Source of the DNA: Gammaproteobacteria bacterium
GTDB lineage: Bacteria; Pseudomonadota; Gammaproteobacteria; Pseudomonadales; Ketobacteraceae
Direction of reading: 5' to 3'
Assembly: GCA_013178375.1 (NCBI GenBank)
Contig: JABLXQ010000004.1
Coordinates: 1-64,000 of the forward strand
Length of the DNA: 64,000 nt
Each line of letters starts with the position of its first letter. The stretch's first letter is position 1. The translations under genes and the position numbers were made by a program. Below the pieces are notes generated by a model, which was not told the DNA's origin, made no database searches, and saw only the letters and a list, made by a program, of their open reading frames with translations. Shown in pieces: positions 15,763 to 24,684 of this stretch.

Positions 15763-18561
15763 CTACGGCTGCGTCAAGCGAACGCCAACTTGCCCGGTTC
15801 TAGCTTCTTGAGGGCTAACCAGCAAGGTGTATGTTCCCGTTACAGGCAAATTGTTAAGAGACAATGTTCCGTTTGGATAGGATGGACCGAAGTAAACCGC
15901 CGTTTGCTGGCTTCCGTTGGGCCGATAGACGTAGAGATAACACCAGGTTCCTGTACCCTGGAATGCAGCAGCCAACCACGCGAGCGAATAGTTCTGCCCG
16001 GCTGTCCCACTAAACGTATATCGTGCGTTCTGGCCAGCTCTGTTGAAAGTGATGGTTTGTGCTGCCGCATTTAAATTCAGAGCACCCAAGAGGTCTGACG
16101 AAGCCGTCAGGGTCAAAGTCGCTGCCTCCATTCCGATGGGAATGACGGCAACCCGATAGTTGCCAGTTAAAGGCAACAGCGCGTAACAGCTAGCTGAAGC
16201 TGCAGACACATAGACACCCCGGCAGCTTTCCAGCAGCACGCCGTCCGGACCATAAAGCGAAAAATAGATTTGGCCACCCGCAGGACTGGTCAATGCGCCA
16301 CTGACTGCCAGTCCGATACCCTGCCCCACGACGCCATTGAACATGTAGCTTCCGTTCTGTCCAGACAAAAGACTGATGGCAGTGGAGACGCCATCCATAT
16401 TCAGAGTGCTGGAATCATCCTGCCTCACTCCAATACTGACCTGTCCTGTCGATACCTGGTACGGACTCACCAGCACCGAATAGATGCCAGTCACTGGCAA
16501 ATTAGTGACATCCAGCGTGCCGTTTGCTGTCTGTGAAGCATTGGAAAAAGTTGTTGTCGCCACCTGCGTGCCATCGGGGCGGTAGACATAGATCGTGCTT
16601 AAACCACCCGCAAAAGTCGCACCAGACCACAACACTGAGTAGCTCTGTCCCGCTACACCGCTGAAGGTAAACCGCGCGTTTTGGCCAGCACGGACAGTGT
16701 TGAACACCTGGAGCGCGCCATTGGGAGTAAGCGAACCCAACACGTCTGGCGACACAGTCAGCGTCAAAGACGAAGAGGGCACTCCGACCGGATCCACATA
16801 AATCTGATAAGTACCCGTTGCTGGCAAAATCATGTCGCAGCTGGCAGCTCGATTCGAGCTCGCAGCAGCAGTACTCACTTTCAACCAATTGTCGCTACAT
16901 CTGCTTATTGCCAAGCCATTTGGGTCAAAGATAGTTGTACCTATTTCTCCTCCAGCAGGGAGTGTGGATGCCCCGCCTATCCCCACGCCAACGGCTTGAC
17001 CTGCAGTACCAGCAAACATGTAGCTCCCATTCTGGCCTGCCAGCAGGTTGATGGTTGTTGGCTCACCACCCAGATTCAGCACGCCAGATAATTCCTGCGT
17101 CACTCCCAGTTTGATCTGTCCTGATGCTGTGGCTGGCGGAATCACAACAACATCATACACGCCAGTTACTGGCAAACTCTTCACATCAAGAGTGCCCGCT
17201 CCCCCTCTGAACTGGGATTCTGAAAGGATCGCACCACCAGGCTGAACCACCTTGATGTGCGAAAACATGGCGTCTCCGAATGTGGTGTATTCCCAAACAA
17301 GTGAATACTTCTGGCCAGCAATTCCAGCAAAGCTGTATCTAGCGTTCTGTCCAACATTGGGAATATTGATGATCTGCATCGGATTGTTGACAAGAAGCGT
17401 TCCAGCGACATCTTGATGGATCGATAACAATCCGGAAAATTGATAACTGCCTCCTGCGGAAAGCACGATGGAATAGGTGCCCGACCGCGCCAGCGGCGTA
17501 ATCTGACCTTGCCCCAAACCAAACAACGGGCATTTTCCTCCAGGCGCAGCAATGTTGCTGCATCTTGCTATTGCCGCTCCCAAAGGATCTATTACAGAGA
17601 TCGTTACCACGCCTCCCGTCTGCGAAAACGCTAACCCTGACAGCGCAATACTCAGGTTCTGTCCTATTTCACCATCGAACAGATACACCCCAACCTTGCC
17701 TGCTTCCGAATTGGTAACACTGACTTGCGATACACCTAAATCAACCCGCCCAGAAGCTCCAATCTGTGTAGCAGTGTAGTCAACGGGCGGTGTAACAGTG
17801 TAGTTAACGGGAGGCACAATAAAATCTTCATTACTAAACGCAATACCAAACGGCGTGCTTACCTGGATCTTGCCAGATACCGCATTGGCAGGAACCGTTA
17901 CGGAAATATTGGATGCTGTGCTCTGGAGAATCGTCGCATAGCCTTGCCCCCCGAAACGAACTGCATTCCGATTTGATTCCGGATCAAAATTCCGGCCCAA
18001 AATATTTACCGCTGTGCCCTCAGCGCCAATCATGGGAGAAAAACCGGTAATCTGTGGCGCGGAATTTACAGCGTAATCAGTAACGATAAAATTGCTGTCG
18101 CTTTGCGCCTGCTGCCCATTCACTGCAACCGATATCAATCCCGTTGCAGCACCAGCTGGCACTGTAACTACCAGCTTGTCCTGCACGGCTGAGACCACAG
18201 TTGCCTGATGTCCATCAATATGGACCGTATTTGCGCCCGCTGCTGCTGCAAACCCGCGGCCGATCACGGTAACCTTAGATCCAACAGGTCCACTCAGTGG
18301 TGAGAAGGATGTAATGTGAAGCTGACCGGCATTTATGCGTCTTATGGATGTGATGTTTCCTGCGGGGTCATAATCATAGCGCGCAACCTGCCCTTCATCA
18401 TTCACCACCTGAATCAGGCGACCAGCCTTGTCGTATCGATAGTCAACGCCCGCCATACCATTAAGGCTTACCAAAACTGACGCCAGGCCAATCATTAAAA
18501 GCGAAATTATCGACAGACAACGATGCATCGACACATGCATCAACCTATTGACTCCTGTCAT
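15763..18561 (-). CDS. Secreted IPT/TIG and PPC-domain protein with a single YD-repeat start
   Basis: A 932-residue protein from ATG 18561 (GGGAG 8 nt upstream; a TTG at 18576 is possible). After a signal peptide (CLSIISLLMIGLASVLVSL) it has one YD-repeat pair (DYRYDKAGRLIQVVNDEGQ), two IPT/TIG Ig-like domains (about 85-170 and 172-250; FSPLSGPVGSKVTVIGRGFA), then about five copies of a roughly 110-residue pre-peptidase-C-terminal (PPC)-like beta domain. These carry recurring phrases such as GQNARYTFSGTAGQNYSL and LPVTGTYTLLVSP. No enzymatic domain is visible. The stop lies 61 bp before the RHS start and the start lies 23 bp after the peroxidase stop, so the three are one operon. It may display or assist the RHS protein outside the cell; that role is inference. 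Confidence 0.8.
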   Translation of the reverse strand: MTGVNRLMHVSMHRCLSIISLLMIGLASVLVSLNGMAGVDYRYDKAGRLIQVVNDEGQVARYDYDPAGNITSIRRINAGQLHITSFSPLSGPVGSKVTVIGRGFAAAAGANTVHIDGHQATVVSAVQDKLVVTVPAGAATGLISVAVNGQQAQSDSNFIVTDYAVNSAPQITGFSPMIGAEGTAVNILGRNFDPESNRNAVRFGGQGYATILQSTASNISVTVPANAVSGKIQVSTPFGIAFSNEDFIVPPVNYTVTPPVDYTATQIGASGRVDLGVSQVSVTNSEAGKVGVYLFDGEIGQNLSIALSGLAFSQTGGVVTISVIDPLGAAIARCSNIAAPGGKCPLFGLGQGQITPLARSGTYSIVLSAGGSYQFSGLLSIHQDVAGTLLVNNPMQIINIPNVGQNARYSFAGIAGQKYSLVWEYTTFGDAMFSHIKVVQPGGAILSESQFRGGAGTLDVKSLPVTGVYDVVVIPPATASGQIKLGVTQELSGVLNLGGEPTTINLLAGQNGSYMFAGTAGQAVGVGIGGASTLPAGGEIGTTIFDPNGLAISRCSDNWLKVSTAAASSNRAASCDMILPATGTYQIYVDPVGVPSSSLTLTVSPDVLGSLTPNGALQVFNTVRAGQNARFTFSGVAGQSYSVLWSGATFAGGLSTIYVYRPDGTQVATTTFSNASQTANGTLDVTNLPVTGIYSVLVSPYQVSTGQVSIGVRQDDSSTLNMDGVSTAISLLSGQNGSYMFNGVVGQGIGLAVSGALTSPAGGQIYFSLYGPDGVLLESCRGVYVSAASASCYALLPLTGNYRVAVIPIGMEAATLTLTASSDLLGALNLNAAAQTITFNRAGQNARYTFSGTAGQNYSLAWLAAAFQGTGTWCYLYVYRPNGSQQTAVYFGPSYPNGTLSLNNLPVTGTYTLLVSPQEARTGQVGVRLTQP

Positions 18562-18584
18562 CAGGACTACTCCCAAAAGTGAGT

Positions 18585-19682
18585 TTAATTAGCGTGATTC
18601 TGGTGATTCTTGTCCGGAACAAAACCTGTCAACGCCTTCAGAAAATCGACCAGCGCAAGCTTCTCTTCCAATGTCAAAATCAGCGGCCTGCCATCCACTA
18701 AACCACGATAGTAGATTTCCTGCTCTACGGCCGATTCAAGACTGCCAATACTGCCGTCGTGCATATAAGGTGCAGTAATGGCAACATTTCGCAAAGAAGG
18801 CGTTCTGAACGCGCCTATATGCGCAGGCACTTTAGTTACAGCAAAGCGCCCAAGCGCCGCGATTTCCAGATCGGTCTGAATCATCAAGGCCAGCTCGACC
18901 TCGGACGCATTTGATATTCTTTCAATAACACCGGGCAATTTATCTGCAAACCGCGCAAACGAAACAGGCAGCGCATGGAACTGATTGTCCGTATATAACG
19001 CGGCTTCTGTATCCACTTTATGACAGGTTGCACATCCCGCACGCCCCACGAACAAATTCAATCCTTCAATCTCGGTCTTTGTCAGCGCGGAACTATCAGC
19101 ACCGTACATATATCTATCGGCCCTGGAGTCCGCAGAAACCAGCCCCCTGAGATAAGTTGCCAGCGCACTTGCGACATGGTGTTGCGAAATCTGCTGCGGC
19201 AACACGGAAAAAGCCGCTGAAAATCCATCTTCGTAGCTTTTGTACTGTCTGATTCTGTTGAGCAGGTCCTCTGCCCCAGAGAGACCATGCTCGACCGGAC
19301 TGAACAGTGGCCCAAGCACTTGGGACTCCAAGGTTGACGCGCGCCCATCCCAAAAAAATGAACCCTGCCAGGCCAAATTTAGCAATGAAGGCGCATTGCG
19401 TGTTCCTTCAACAGAATCATTAATACCTATGGAGCGCGCTCGGCCATCCGTAAAAGCAAACTCAGGTACATGACACGAAGCGCAACTGACCCGCCCATTA
19501 GCACTTAAACGCTGATCAAAAAACAGCATCCTACCCAGTTCAGCCTTTGCTGGAATATCTTCAGCATCCACAAAAGGCGCCGAGGGTAAACCAAGATGTG
19601 TTCCCGCCGCCGAGCCCAGCGACACGAACAGCCACAATGACAACAAGCAAACAATCAGCTGCTTAACTGCGCCGCATTTCAT
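18585..19682 (-). CDS. Di-heme cytochrome c peroxidase / MauG-family protein
   Basis: A 365-residue periplasmic protein: signal peptide (LIVCLLSLWLFVSLGSAAG) and two c-type haem sites, CASCH at residues 67-71 and CATCH at 217-221. The surrounding family sequence includes LGRMLFFDQRLSANGRVSC, NAPSLLNLAWQGSFFWDGR and later PAHIGAFRTPSLRNVAITAP. Relatives reduce hydrogen peroxide or oxidise protein residues (MauG). It is the first gene of the operon with the PPC and RHS genes, an uncommon partnership. It could serve oxidative maturation or cross-linking of the secreted partners, or its linkage may be incidental. Confidence 0.9.
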   Translation of the reverse strand: MKCGAVKQLIVCLLSLWLFVSLGSAAGTHLGLPSAPFVDAEDIPAKAELGRMLFFDQRLSANGRVSCASCHVPEFAFTDGRARSIGINDSVEGTRNAPSLLNLAWQGSFFWDGRASTLESQVLGPLFSPVEHGLSGAEDLLNRIRQYKSYEDGFSAAFSVLPQQISQHHVASALATYLRGLVSADSRADRYMYGADSSALTKTEIEGLNLFVGRAGCATCHKVDTEAALYTDNQFHALPVSFARFADKLPGVIERISNASEVELALMIQTDLEIAALGRFAVTKVPAHIGAFRTPSLRNVAITAPYMHDGSIGSLESAVEQEIYYRGLVDGRPLILTLEEKLALVDFLKALTGFVPDKNHQNHAN

Positions 19683-19792
19683 GAAATTGTCGCCATCCTG
19701 CCGACATCTGATTACTTGCTAAAACTCATGACATATACAGATAGACAGATCGCACGCAAAAAAAAGTGCAGTCGACCTGAAAATTAATGGGC

Positions 19793-19822
19793 ATGCTATC
19801 GCCAATTTCGAACCAACGTCAA
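19793..19822 (-). promoter_or_regulatory. Candidate promoter of the peroxidase-RHS operon
   Basis: On the minus strand TTGACG (19822-19817) and TAGCAT (19798-19793) are 18 bp apart, about 110 bp before the peroxidase ATG. A second possible pair (TTGCGT / TATATG) lies closer to the gene. Weak, hexamer-based call. Confidence 0.35.
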
Positions 19823-19896
19823 TGTGAGATACAAATCTACACGATATGGCGCCCCTCAAGGTCGCCATATCTGCACCGCGCTTGACACACAAAGCC

Positions 19897-20850
19897 CTAC
19901 AAAATCCCCATCTCCTTCTTCTCCCGATAATACGTAAAAATATCATCGAGCGATTTCTTCGGCCTGAATCCAAAAGTCTTGTTGAACAGCGTCCCGTCGA
20001 TGATCACCGGGAACTTGTAGTAATTCACCAGATACGGCGGCCAGCCCTTCCAGTCCGCCCGTTTGCTGATGGCTTTCGGCAGCCACTCCGGCAGCGACGG
20101 AATCGGCACGCGGTTGCAGCCGCACAGTTGCAGCGCTTCCTGATAACTGATCCAGTCCTCGGTTGTCACGTTGTACACACCGGGCTTGTTCTTGCGGAAG
20201 GCCAGCGCCACGGCGTGGCCCATGTCGTCCACATGGATGAACTGCATCATAGGGGAAAAGCCCATCAGTACCGGCGAGAACTTGCTCGACAGCAACAGAC
20301 TCATGGAATTCAGCACACCCGGGCCGGCGATGTTGCAGGGCCGCAGTATCGTGATATTCAGCTCCGGGTATTTCCACAAATAGATGTTGGCCAGGTTTTC
20401 CAGCTCCACTGAATCCACCAGGTCCATGGTGAGTTCCGATGCCTTCAGCGGTGCTTCTTCCGTCAGCAGCGCCGGATTGTAGGGGCTGGCGCCGTACACA
20501 AAGAAAGTCGACAGCACCACCACCTTGTGCACGCCGTATTTGTGGCTCAGATCCAGCAGGCGCTGGGTACCCAGTACGTTGTGGTTGTAACGGTTGCGGT
20601 GGGTGGATTCGTACAAACCCATCCGGCCGAGATGAATCACGCCTTCGATTTTGTGCTTGCGGAAAATATCCTCGAAGCCGCGTTTGTTGTATTCCACGCG
20701 GTAACTGGACATGCCCTCTTCCAACGGCACGCGACGGCGAAAATCCACCAGCACCACGTGGTAGTCGCGCTTGAGCTGCTGGATCACCTGCTGGGCCAGG
20801 GCGCCGCCAGCTCCCGTGATCAGGATTTCCGGTTTCTGTTTATGAATCAT
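19897..20850 (-). CDS. NAD(P)-binding epimerase/dehydratase-like SDR protein
   Basis: A 317-residue extended short-chain dehydrogenase fold: glycine-rich nucleotide loop ITGAGGALAQQ near residue 14, acidic residue after the second strand (VVLVDFRRR), and RPCNIAGPGVLNS in the usual RPxxxxGP position. ATG 20850 overlaps the stop of the acyltransferase gene (ATGA) and has AAGGGTG upstream, so it is preferred to GTG 20859. The catalytic YxxxK is not found; the expected place reads DSVELENLANIYLW, so it may bind a nucleotide without classical SDR chemistry. Coupling to an acyltransferase suggests a role in lipid or envelope metabolism. Confidence 0.8.
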   Translation of the reverse strand: MIHKQKPEILITGAGGALAQQVIQQLKRDYHVVLVDFRRRVPLEEGMSSYRVEYNKRGFEDIFRKHKIEGVIHLGRMGLYESTHRNRYNHNVLGTQRLLDLSHKYGVHKVVVLSTFFVYGASPYNPALLTEEAPLKASELTMDLVDSVELENLANIYLWKYPELNITILRPCNIAGPGVLNSMSLLLSSKFSPVLMGFSPMMQFIHVDDMGHAVALAFRKNKPGVYNVTTEDWISYQEALQLCGCNRVPIPSLPEWLPKAISKRADWKGWPPYLVNYYKFPVIIDGTLFNKTFGFRPKKSLDDIFTYYREKKEMGIL

Positions 20851-21665
20851 TTGAACCACCCTTCCCGTTCCTTCAGGCCCCGCGCAATCAGTTTGTTGAT
20901 TTCGTCCTTCACCTGCTCCACCTTGATCGCCACGTCGTCCTCGGTGGTGACGGGGCCTTCAAACAGCATCGGTTTGCCAAAATAAATGCGCACCTTGGCC
21001 GGCAATGGTACTGGTGTGGTCACCGGCAGGTAGGGCACGCCCAGCATGCGTCCCAGTGTTTTCAGGTGGAACGGCGTGGGCATGGTTTCCTCGCAGCCCA
21101 CCACGCCCACCGGCAGAATCGGTGTGCGCTCGGTGATCGCCAGGTGCATGAAGCCCAGGCCAAAGCGCTGCAGTTTGTAGCGCTTGTCCCAGGTTTTGCC
21201 GGCGCCGCGCACGCCTTCCGGGAACACGATGATGGCTTCCTCGCTGCGCAGCATCTTCTCGCAGTTTTCCGGATCGCCCACGACGCCGCCCATTTCATTC
21301 ATGATGTTGCCGATAAAGGGCATGGTGGGGAACCAGCGCTCGATCATCACGCGCAGGGACCGGGGTCCGTGGGGATTGGTGGCCATGGCGTAGCCCACCA
21401 ATGTGCCGTCGATAGGCAGTTGTCCGCTGTGATTGGCGATCACCAGCAGACGGCCCGACGTGGGCACGTTCTCCAGCCCGAAGGCTTCGACGCGGAAGTA
21501 TTTTTCATAGAAGGGTTTCAGCGCTGCCGTTGCGATCTTGGCGGTGTCGCTGTTGTAGCCCCAGGGATCGTAACCGAATGAACCGACCGGCTTGGGGATC
21601 CGGTTGATGATCGCTTCCGTTTCAGCAGAAACGAAATGACGCTTCAGAAAGTCTCTGATACTCAT
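20847..21665 (-). CDS. PlsC-like 1-acylglycerol-phosphate acyltransferase family protein
   Basis: A 272-residue acyltransferase: the acceptor box reads ANHSGQLPIDG (His79, Asp86) and the substrate-binding box VFPEGVRGAGKTW, followed by a proline-containing PILPVGVVG block. His and Asp are separated by six residues rather than the canonical four, a variant I associate with NHSGxLPxD lysophospholipid acyltransferases. It is predicted to transfer a fatty acyl group to a lysophospholipid-like acceptor at the inner membrane. Four-base stop/start overlap with the SDR gene indicates one operon. Confidence 0.85.
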   Translation of the reverse strand: MSIRDFLKRHFVSAETEAIINRIPKPVGSFGYDPWGYNSDTAKIATAALKPFYEKYFRVEAFGLENVPTSGRLLVIANHSGQLPIDGTLVGYAMATNPHGPRSLRVMIERWFPTMPFIGNIMNEMGGVVGDPENCEKMLRSEEAIIVFPEGVRGAGKTWDKRYKLQRFGLGFMHLAITERTPILPVGVVGCEETMPTPFHLKTLGRMLGVPYLPVTTPVPLPAKVRIYFGKPMLFEGPVTTEDDVAIKVEQVKDEINKLIARGLKEREGWFK

Positions 21666-22010
21666 GTTGACGCAACCTCATAAATTCCCTTGAAAGCGCG
21701 ACTGCCCTGCTCCCTCAGCACGGCAGGCACGCCAATCCTGAGCCACAAACGGGCTCACCCAAACGTAAAAAAACTGCAACACACGGCCCTATGCAATGAC
21801 AATGCCCTAAATGGAACATTGCCATGATCTGGCGCACTGGAATGACAAATGGCGGGGAAAGGTTCTTGTTGTTGTGGGCGGGTTTCGTCCATCCCGGACG
21901 ATACAGCACCTGCGAGCGAACCCCTTTGCGGCGCGCATTATATCGAAAGAAATGCGCGTGCACAGTAACGGCGCAACGGATTTCGACGAACAGCCTGAAA
22001 CGGTGCCGGC
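21666..22010. other. 345-bp intergenic region
   Basis: It separates two minus-strand genes and should hold the acyltransferase promoter. A short stem TGAGCC (21739-21744) / GGCTCA (21752-21757) is visible. No credible gene was found; the frames across it are shadows without ribosome-binding sites. Confidence 0.5.
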
Positions 22011-22382
22011 TTAGTGATCGGCAAAGAACCGGTCCAGTTCACGCTGCGCCGCGCTATGGTCCTTCGCCGCTGCCAGTTGCAAATAACGCTGCGCCAGTGC
22101 CGGATCAGGATCGATGGTTTCGTAACCGAACACGTACAGCGTGCCAATGCCGTACTGGGCACACACCTCGCCGGAGTCTGCCAGTTCACGCAGCGCCGCC
22201 ACCCGCGGTTCCAGTTGCGGTTGCTGACTGGCCACCGCAGCGCAAGGTTCCATCGCGGCTTCAGTATCAGCAAAAGATGGGGTGGCGCTGCGGCTGGCGG
22301 CACCGTCGCCCTGGGCGCTGTCATCGGCGCCGCAACCGGACAGGCACAGGATCAAAAACAGACTGGTCAGAATGTGGTTCAT
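22011..22382 (-). CDS. SEL1-like small lipoprotein
   Basis: A 123-residue protein with a lipoprotein signal (ILTSLFLILCLSGC, Cys17), a low-complexity linker, then one SEL1/TPR-like helical hairpin. The latter reads SGEVCAQYGIGTLYVFGYE followed by PALAQRYLQLAAAKDHSAA. Its ATG overlaps the stop of the preceding hydrolase gene by 4 bp, so it is co-translated and is probably a partner or accessory of that secreted enzyme. Confidence 0.72.
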   Translation of the reverse strand: MNHILTSLFLILCLSGCGADDSAQGDGAASRSATPSFADTEAAMEPCAAVASQQPQLEPRVAALRELADSGEVCAQYGIGTLYVFGYETIDPDPALAQRYLQLAAAKDHSAAQRELDRFFADH

Positions 22383-24400
22383 GGCGCGCTCTCCGGCTGG
22401 CGGTCGCGGGGATTTTTCTGGATGAAGGTGTCGGTCCAGGCGCCTTCATAAGCCGCTCCGGCGTCCGTGCGGAAAGCACCGTGAGCAGCCAGGCTGCCGG
22501 TGGACCAGCCGTTGAGATAAGGCGACACCAGGTTGATCACCCAGGGATCGCGGGCGTCGGGGTCCCTGGGTGATTCCAGCGGCATGGCGCCGTAGCCGCC
22601 GTCGAACCAGACATCGTCCGGCAGCTTGGGTACCGGCGATGCGTCGTAGTGACCGGCAATCGCCGGATTGTGGGGATTGGCCAGTGGCATGCCCGCGATT
22701 TCCATCATGGCCACGCTGCTGTTGTTGAACACCACGCCGTCGCCCACACCGTATTCGATGCTCACCGGCTTGGGATTCACCGGGTACGGCAGCAGATCGG
22801 TGCCGGTGCGGTAGTACCCCGCGAAATTGATGCCGTCGCCATAATCCAGACCCTGCTGCACCATGCCCAGGTAGGCTGCAACCTCTGCACCCACAGTGCC
22901 ATTCGGCACCGCCCGGCCGAACAGGGCCCAGACCACGGAATGGCTGACGATGTTCGCCACCCCCACGCCAGGGACATGAATGAAGGCGCCGTCCAGCCGG
23001 GGTGCGGCGCCGATAAAGGCCGACCCCAGCACGCCACCCATCGACGTGCCTTTATAGAAGATGCGCTCCAGATTCAGGTCGTTTTGCTGGTCCTGCCCGC
23101 GCAGGGCCAGCCAGGGGAAAACGTTGGCCTGGGCGTTGCGCGGATACACATCCAGCTGGCGGAATTCATGTTCCAGCGCCGCCAGCAGCGACACCTGATC
23201 GATGCTGGACTGGATCACCATGCCCAGCACCCGGCCCAGATCCTGCGGCTGCAGAATATCGAGCAGGCCGCCGCCCTCGAATTCACCCCGGTAGCCGTGG
23301 TTGGGCTGGTCGATAGACAGGGTGGCAATGTTGCGCAGGGCGTTGAGCTTTTCGGTGTAGCCGGCATCTTCCTTCTTGCTGGCCAGGCCGTGCCCGTAAA
23401 TCACCACCGGCGCCGACTCCAGCCGCACGTCACGGGGAATGGCGAAGCGGAATTCCACCCAGTTTTCGGTACCGGGGTAATCCGGGTCGCGCACCAGATT
23501 GCCGTCCTCGGCGCGAAAATCCGTCATCCGGACCAGACCGGTCACTACTGCGGCAATGGTCTGGTAGGGAAAATATTCCACCGACAGGCGCTTCAGCGGA
23601 TGGGCATCGGCATAGGCGCGCTGCATGAAACGGCCGATAGGTTGTACCACTTCGGCTTCGTCGCGCACGGTGAAGAAGGTCAGGTCGAGAATATCGGCGC
23701 GGCTCAGGCCCCGGCTGGCCAGACGGGCATCCAGCGTGGTCAGTGCGGACGCGTAGGCTTCGGCCAGCGGCGATGGTTGTGCCGCCAGAATGCCCGCCAC
23801 CACCGGCGCCGGAGCGAAGTCAGTACCCAGCAGAGGTTTAACGGCTCGCGTCAGGGCCGCGACATAGGATTTGCCGAAGGTGAAGCGCGCACGAGGCCAG
23901 GCTTCGATCACCACATCCTTGCGCGCCGCGCGCTGGCCCCGGGCCGCTTCCATCACCCGCACATTCACGGGGACCGGAACATCATCGCCACCGATTTCAA
24001 ACACCAGCAGAGCCAGCCCACCATCAAAAGGCAGGGTGGATTCATTCACGGCCCGGTCGAGTTCGAACAGCACCGGCGCACCGGCGGAAAATCCGCTGGC
24101 GTCCTGGAACAGACTCTCGGGGCGCACGGATTGAGGTAGCAGCACCGGCTTGTCCGGGGTTTCGTTGCGCAACAGTGTCAGGGCGGAGTTGGGAATGATC
24201 ACCCGCTTGCCGGTGGGCGACTGGACGTCTTCCTCGGCAAACAGATCGCTGGGGAATGGCAGGGTGCAGGTGAAACGGCGGGCGGGATGGCAGTCTCCCG
24301 CCAGCGTGGCAGTGTGTGCTGGTGAAGCGAGCAGGCCACCTGCTATAAATAACAGCAAGGCCAGTGCGATCGGGCGGTGTTGAAAACGGCGGCTTTTCAT
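22379..24400 (-). CDS. Secreted alpha/beta-hydrolase (lipase/esterase-like)
   Basis: A 673-residue exported enzyme. The frame extends to 24574, but ATG 24400 has AGGGGAAG just upstream and begins a clear signal peptide (RPIALALLLFIAGGLLASPA). The nucleophile elbow is GTSMG within FYKGTSMGGVLGS; the earlier APVVIYGHGLASKK has the oxyanion-hole HG motif. A catalytic Asp/His pair must lie in the C-terminal third (candidate AIAGHYDASP). The N-terminal 200 residues are beta-rich (DLFAEEDVQSPTGKRVIIPN). Substrate unknown; large secreted hydrolases of this type act on lipids, polyesters or other esters. Transcribed with the SEL1-like lipoprotein gene. Confidence 0.82.
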   Translation of the reverse strand: MKSRRFQHRPIALALLLFIAGGLLASPAHTATLAGDCHPARRFTCTLPFPSDLFAEEDVQSPTGKRVIIPNSALTLLRNETPDKPVLLPQSVRPESLFQDASGFSAGAPVLFELDRAVNESTLPFDGGLALLVFEIGGDDVPVPVNVRVMEAARGQRAARKDVVIEAWPRARFTFGKSYVAALTRAVKPLLGTDFAPAPVVAGILAAQPSPLAEAYASALTTLDARLASRGLSRADILDLTFFTVRDEAEVVQPIGRFMQRAYADAHPLKRLSVEYFPYQTIAAVVTGLVRMTDFRAEDGNLVRDPDYPGTENWVEFRFAIPRDVRLESAPVVIYGHGLASKKEDAGYTEKLNALRNIATLSIDQPNHGYRGEFEGGGLLDILQPQDLGRVLGMVIQSSIDQVSLLAALEHEFRQLDVYPRNAQANVFPWLALRGQDQQNDLNLERIFYKGTSMGGVLGSAFIGAAPRLDGAFIHVPGVGVANIVSHSVVWALFGRAVPNGTVGAEVAAYLGMVQQGLDYGDGINFAGYYRTGTDLLPYPVNPKPVSIEYGVGDGVVFNNSSVAMMEIAGMPLANPHNPAIAGHYDASPVPKLPDDVWFDGGYGAMPLESPRDPDARDPWVINLVSPYLNGWSTGSLAAHGAFRTDAGAAYEGAWTDTFIQKNPRDRQPESAP

Positions 24401-24497
24401 GGGCTTCCCCTGCTTGTGACTTCTCGGGCTTGTTCTTGTTTTTATGGAGGCTCCGGCCAGCGCAATCCCTGCTTCCAGCACCGACGACGGGCTCGTC

Positions 24498-24527
24498 ATT
24501 CTATATCGCATGCACAAAATCAGGCAA
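24498..24527 (-). promoter_or_regulatory. Candidate sigma-70 promoter of the hydrolase operon
   Basis: On the minus strand TTGCCT (24527-24522) and TAGAAT (24503-24498) are 18 bp apart, about 95 bp before the hydrolase ATG and divergent from the ABC1 kinase gene. Confidence 0.4.
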
Positions 24528-24684
24528 CAAACTGGTACGAAGGTGCGAACTCTGGCAGTACAGGCAACTGCCATTTACGCCAGCCAGTGAACAGATCGAA
24601 TATTAGCGACTCCAAGGTCATGCTATGTTTACTGGCAGCAGCTGACTGTTGTCAGACCCCCGCCCCACCACGCAGAGGTACCCC

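Noticed and set aside
22649-24139. 496-codon plus-strand frame opposite the hydrolase gene
   Set aside because: His/Gln/Arg-rich antisense shadow of a real alpha/beta hydrolase.
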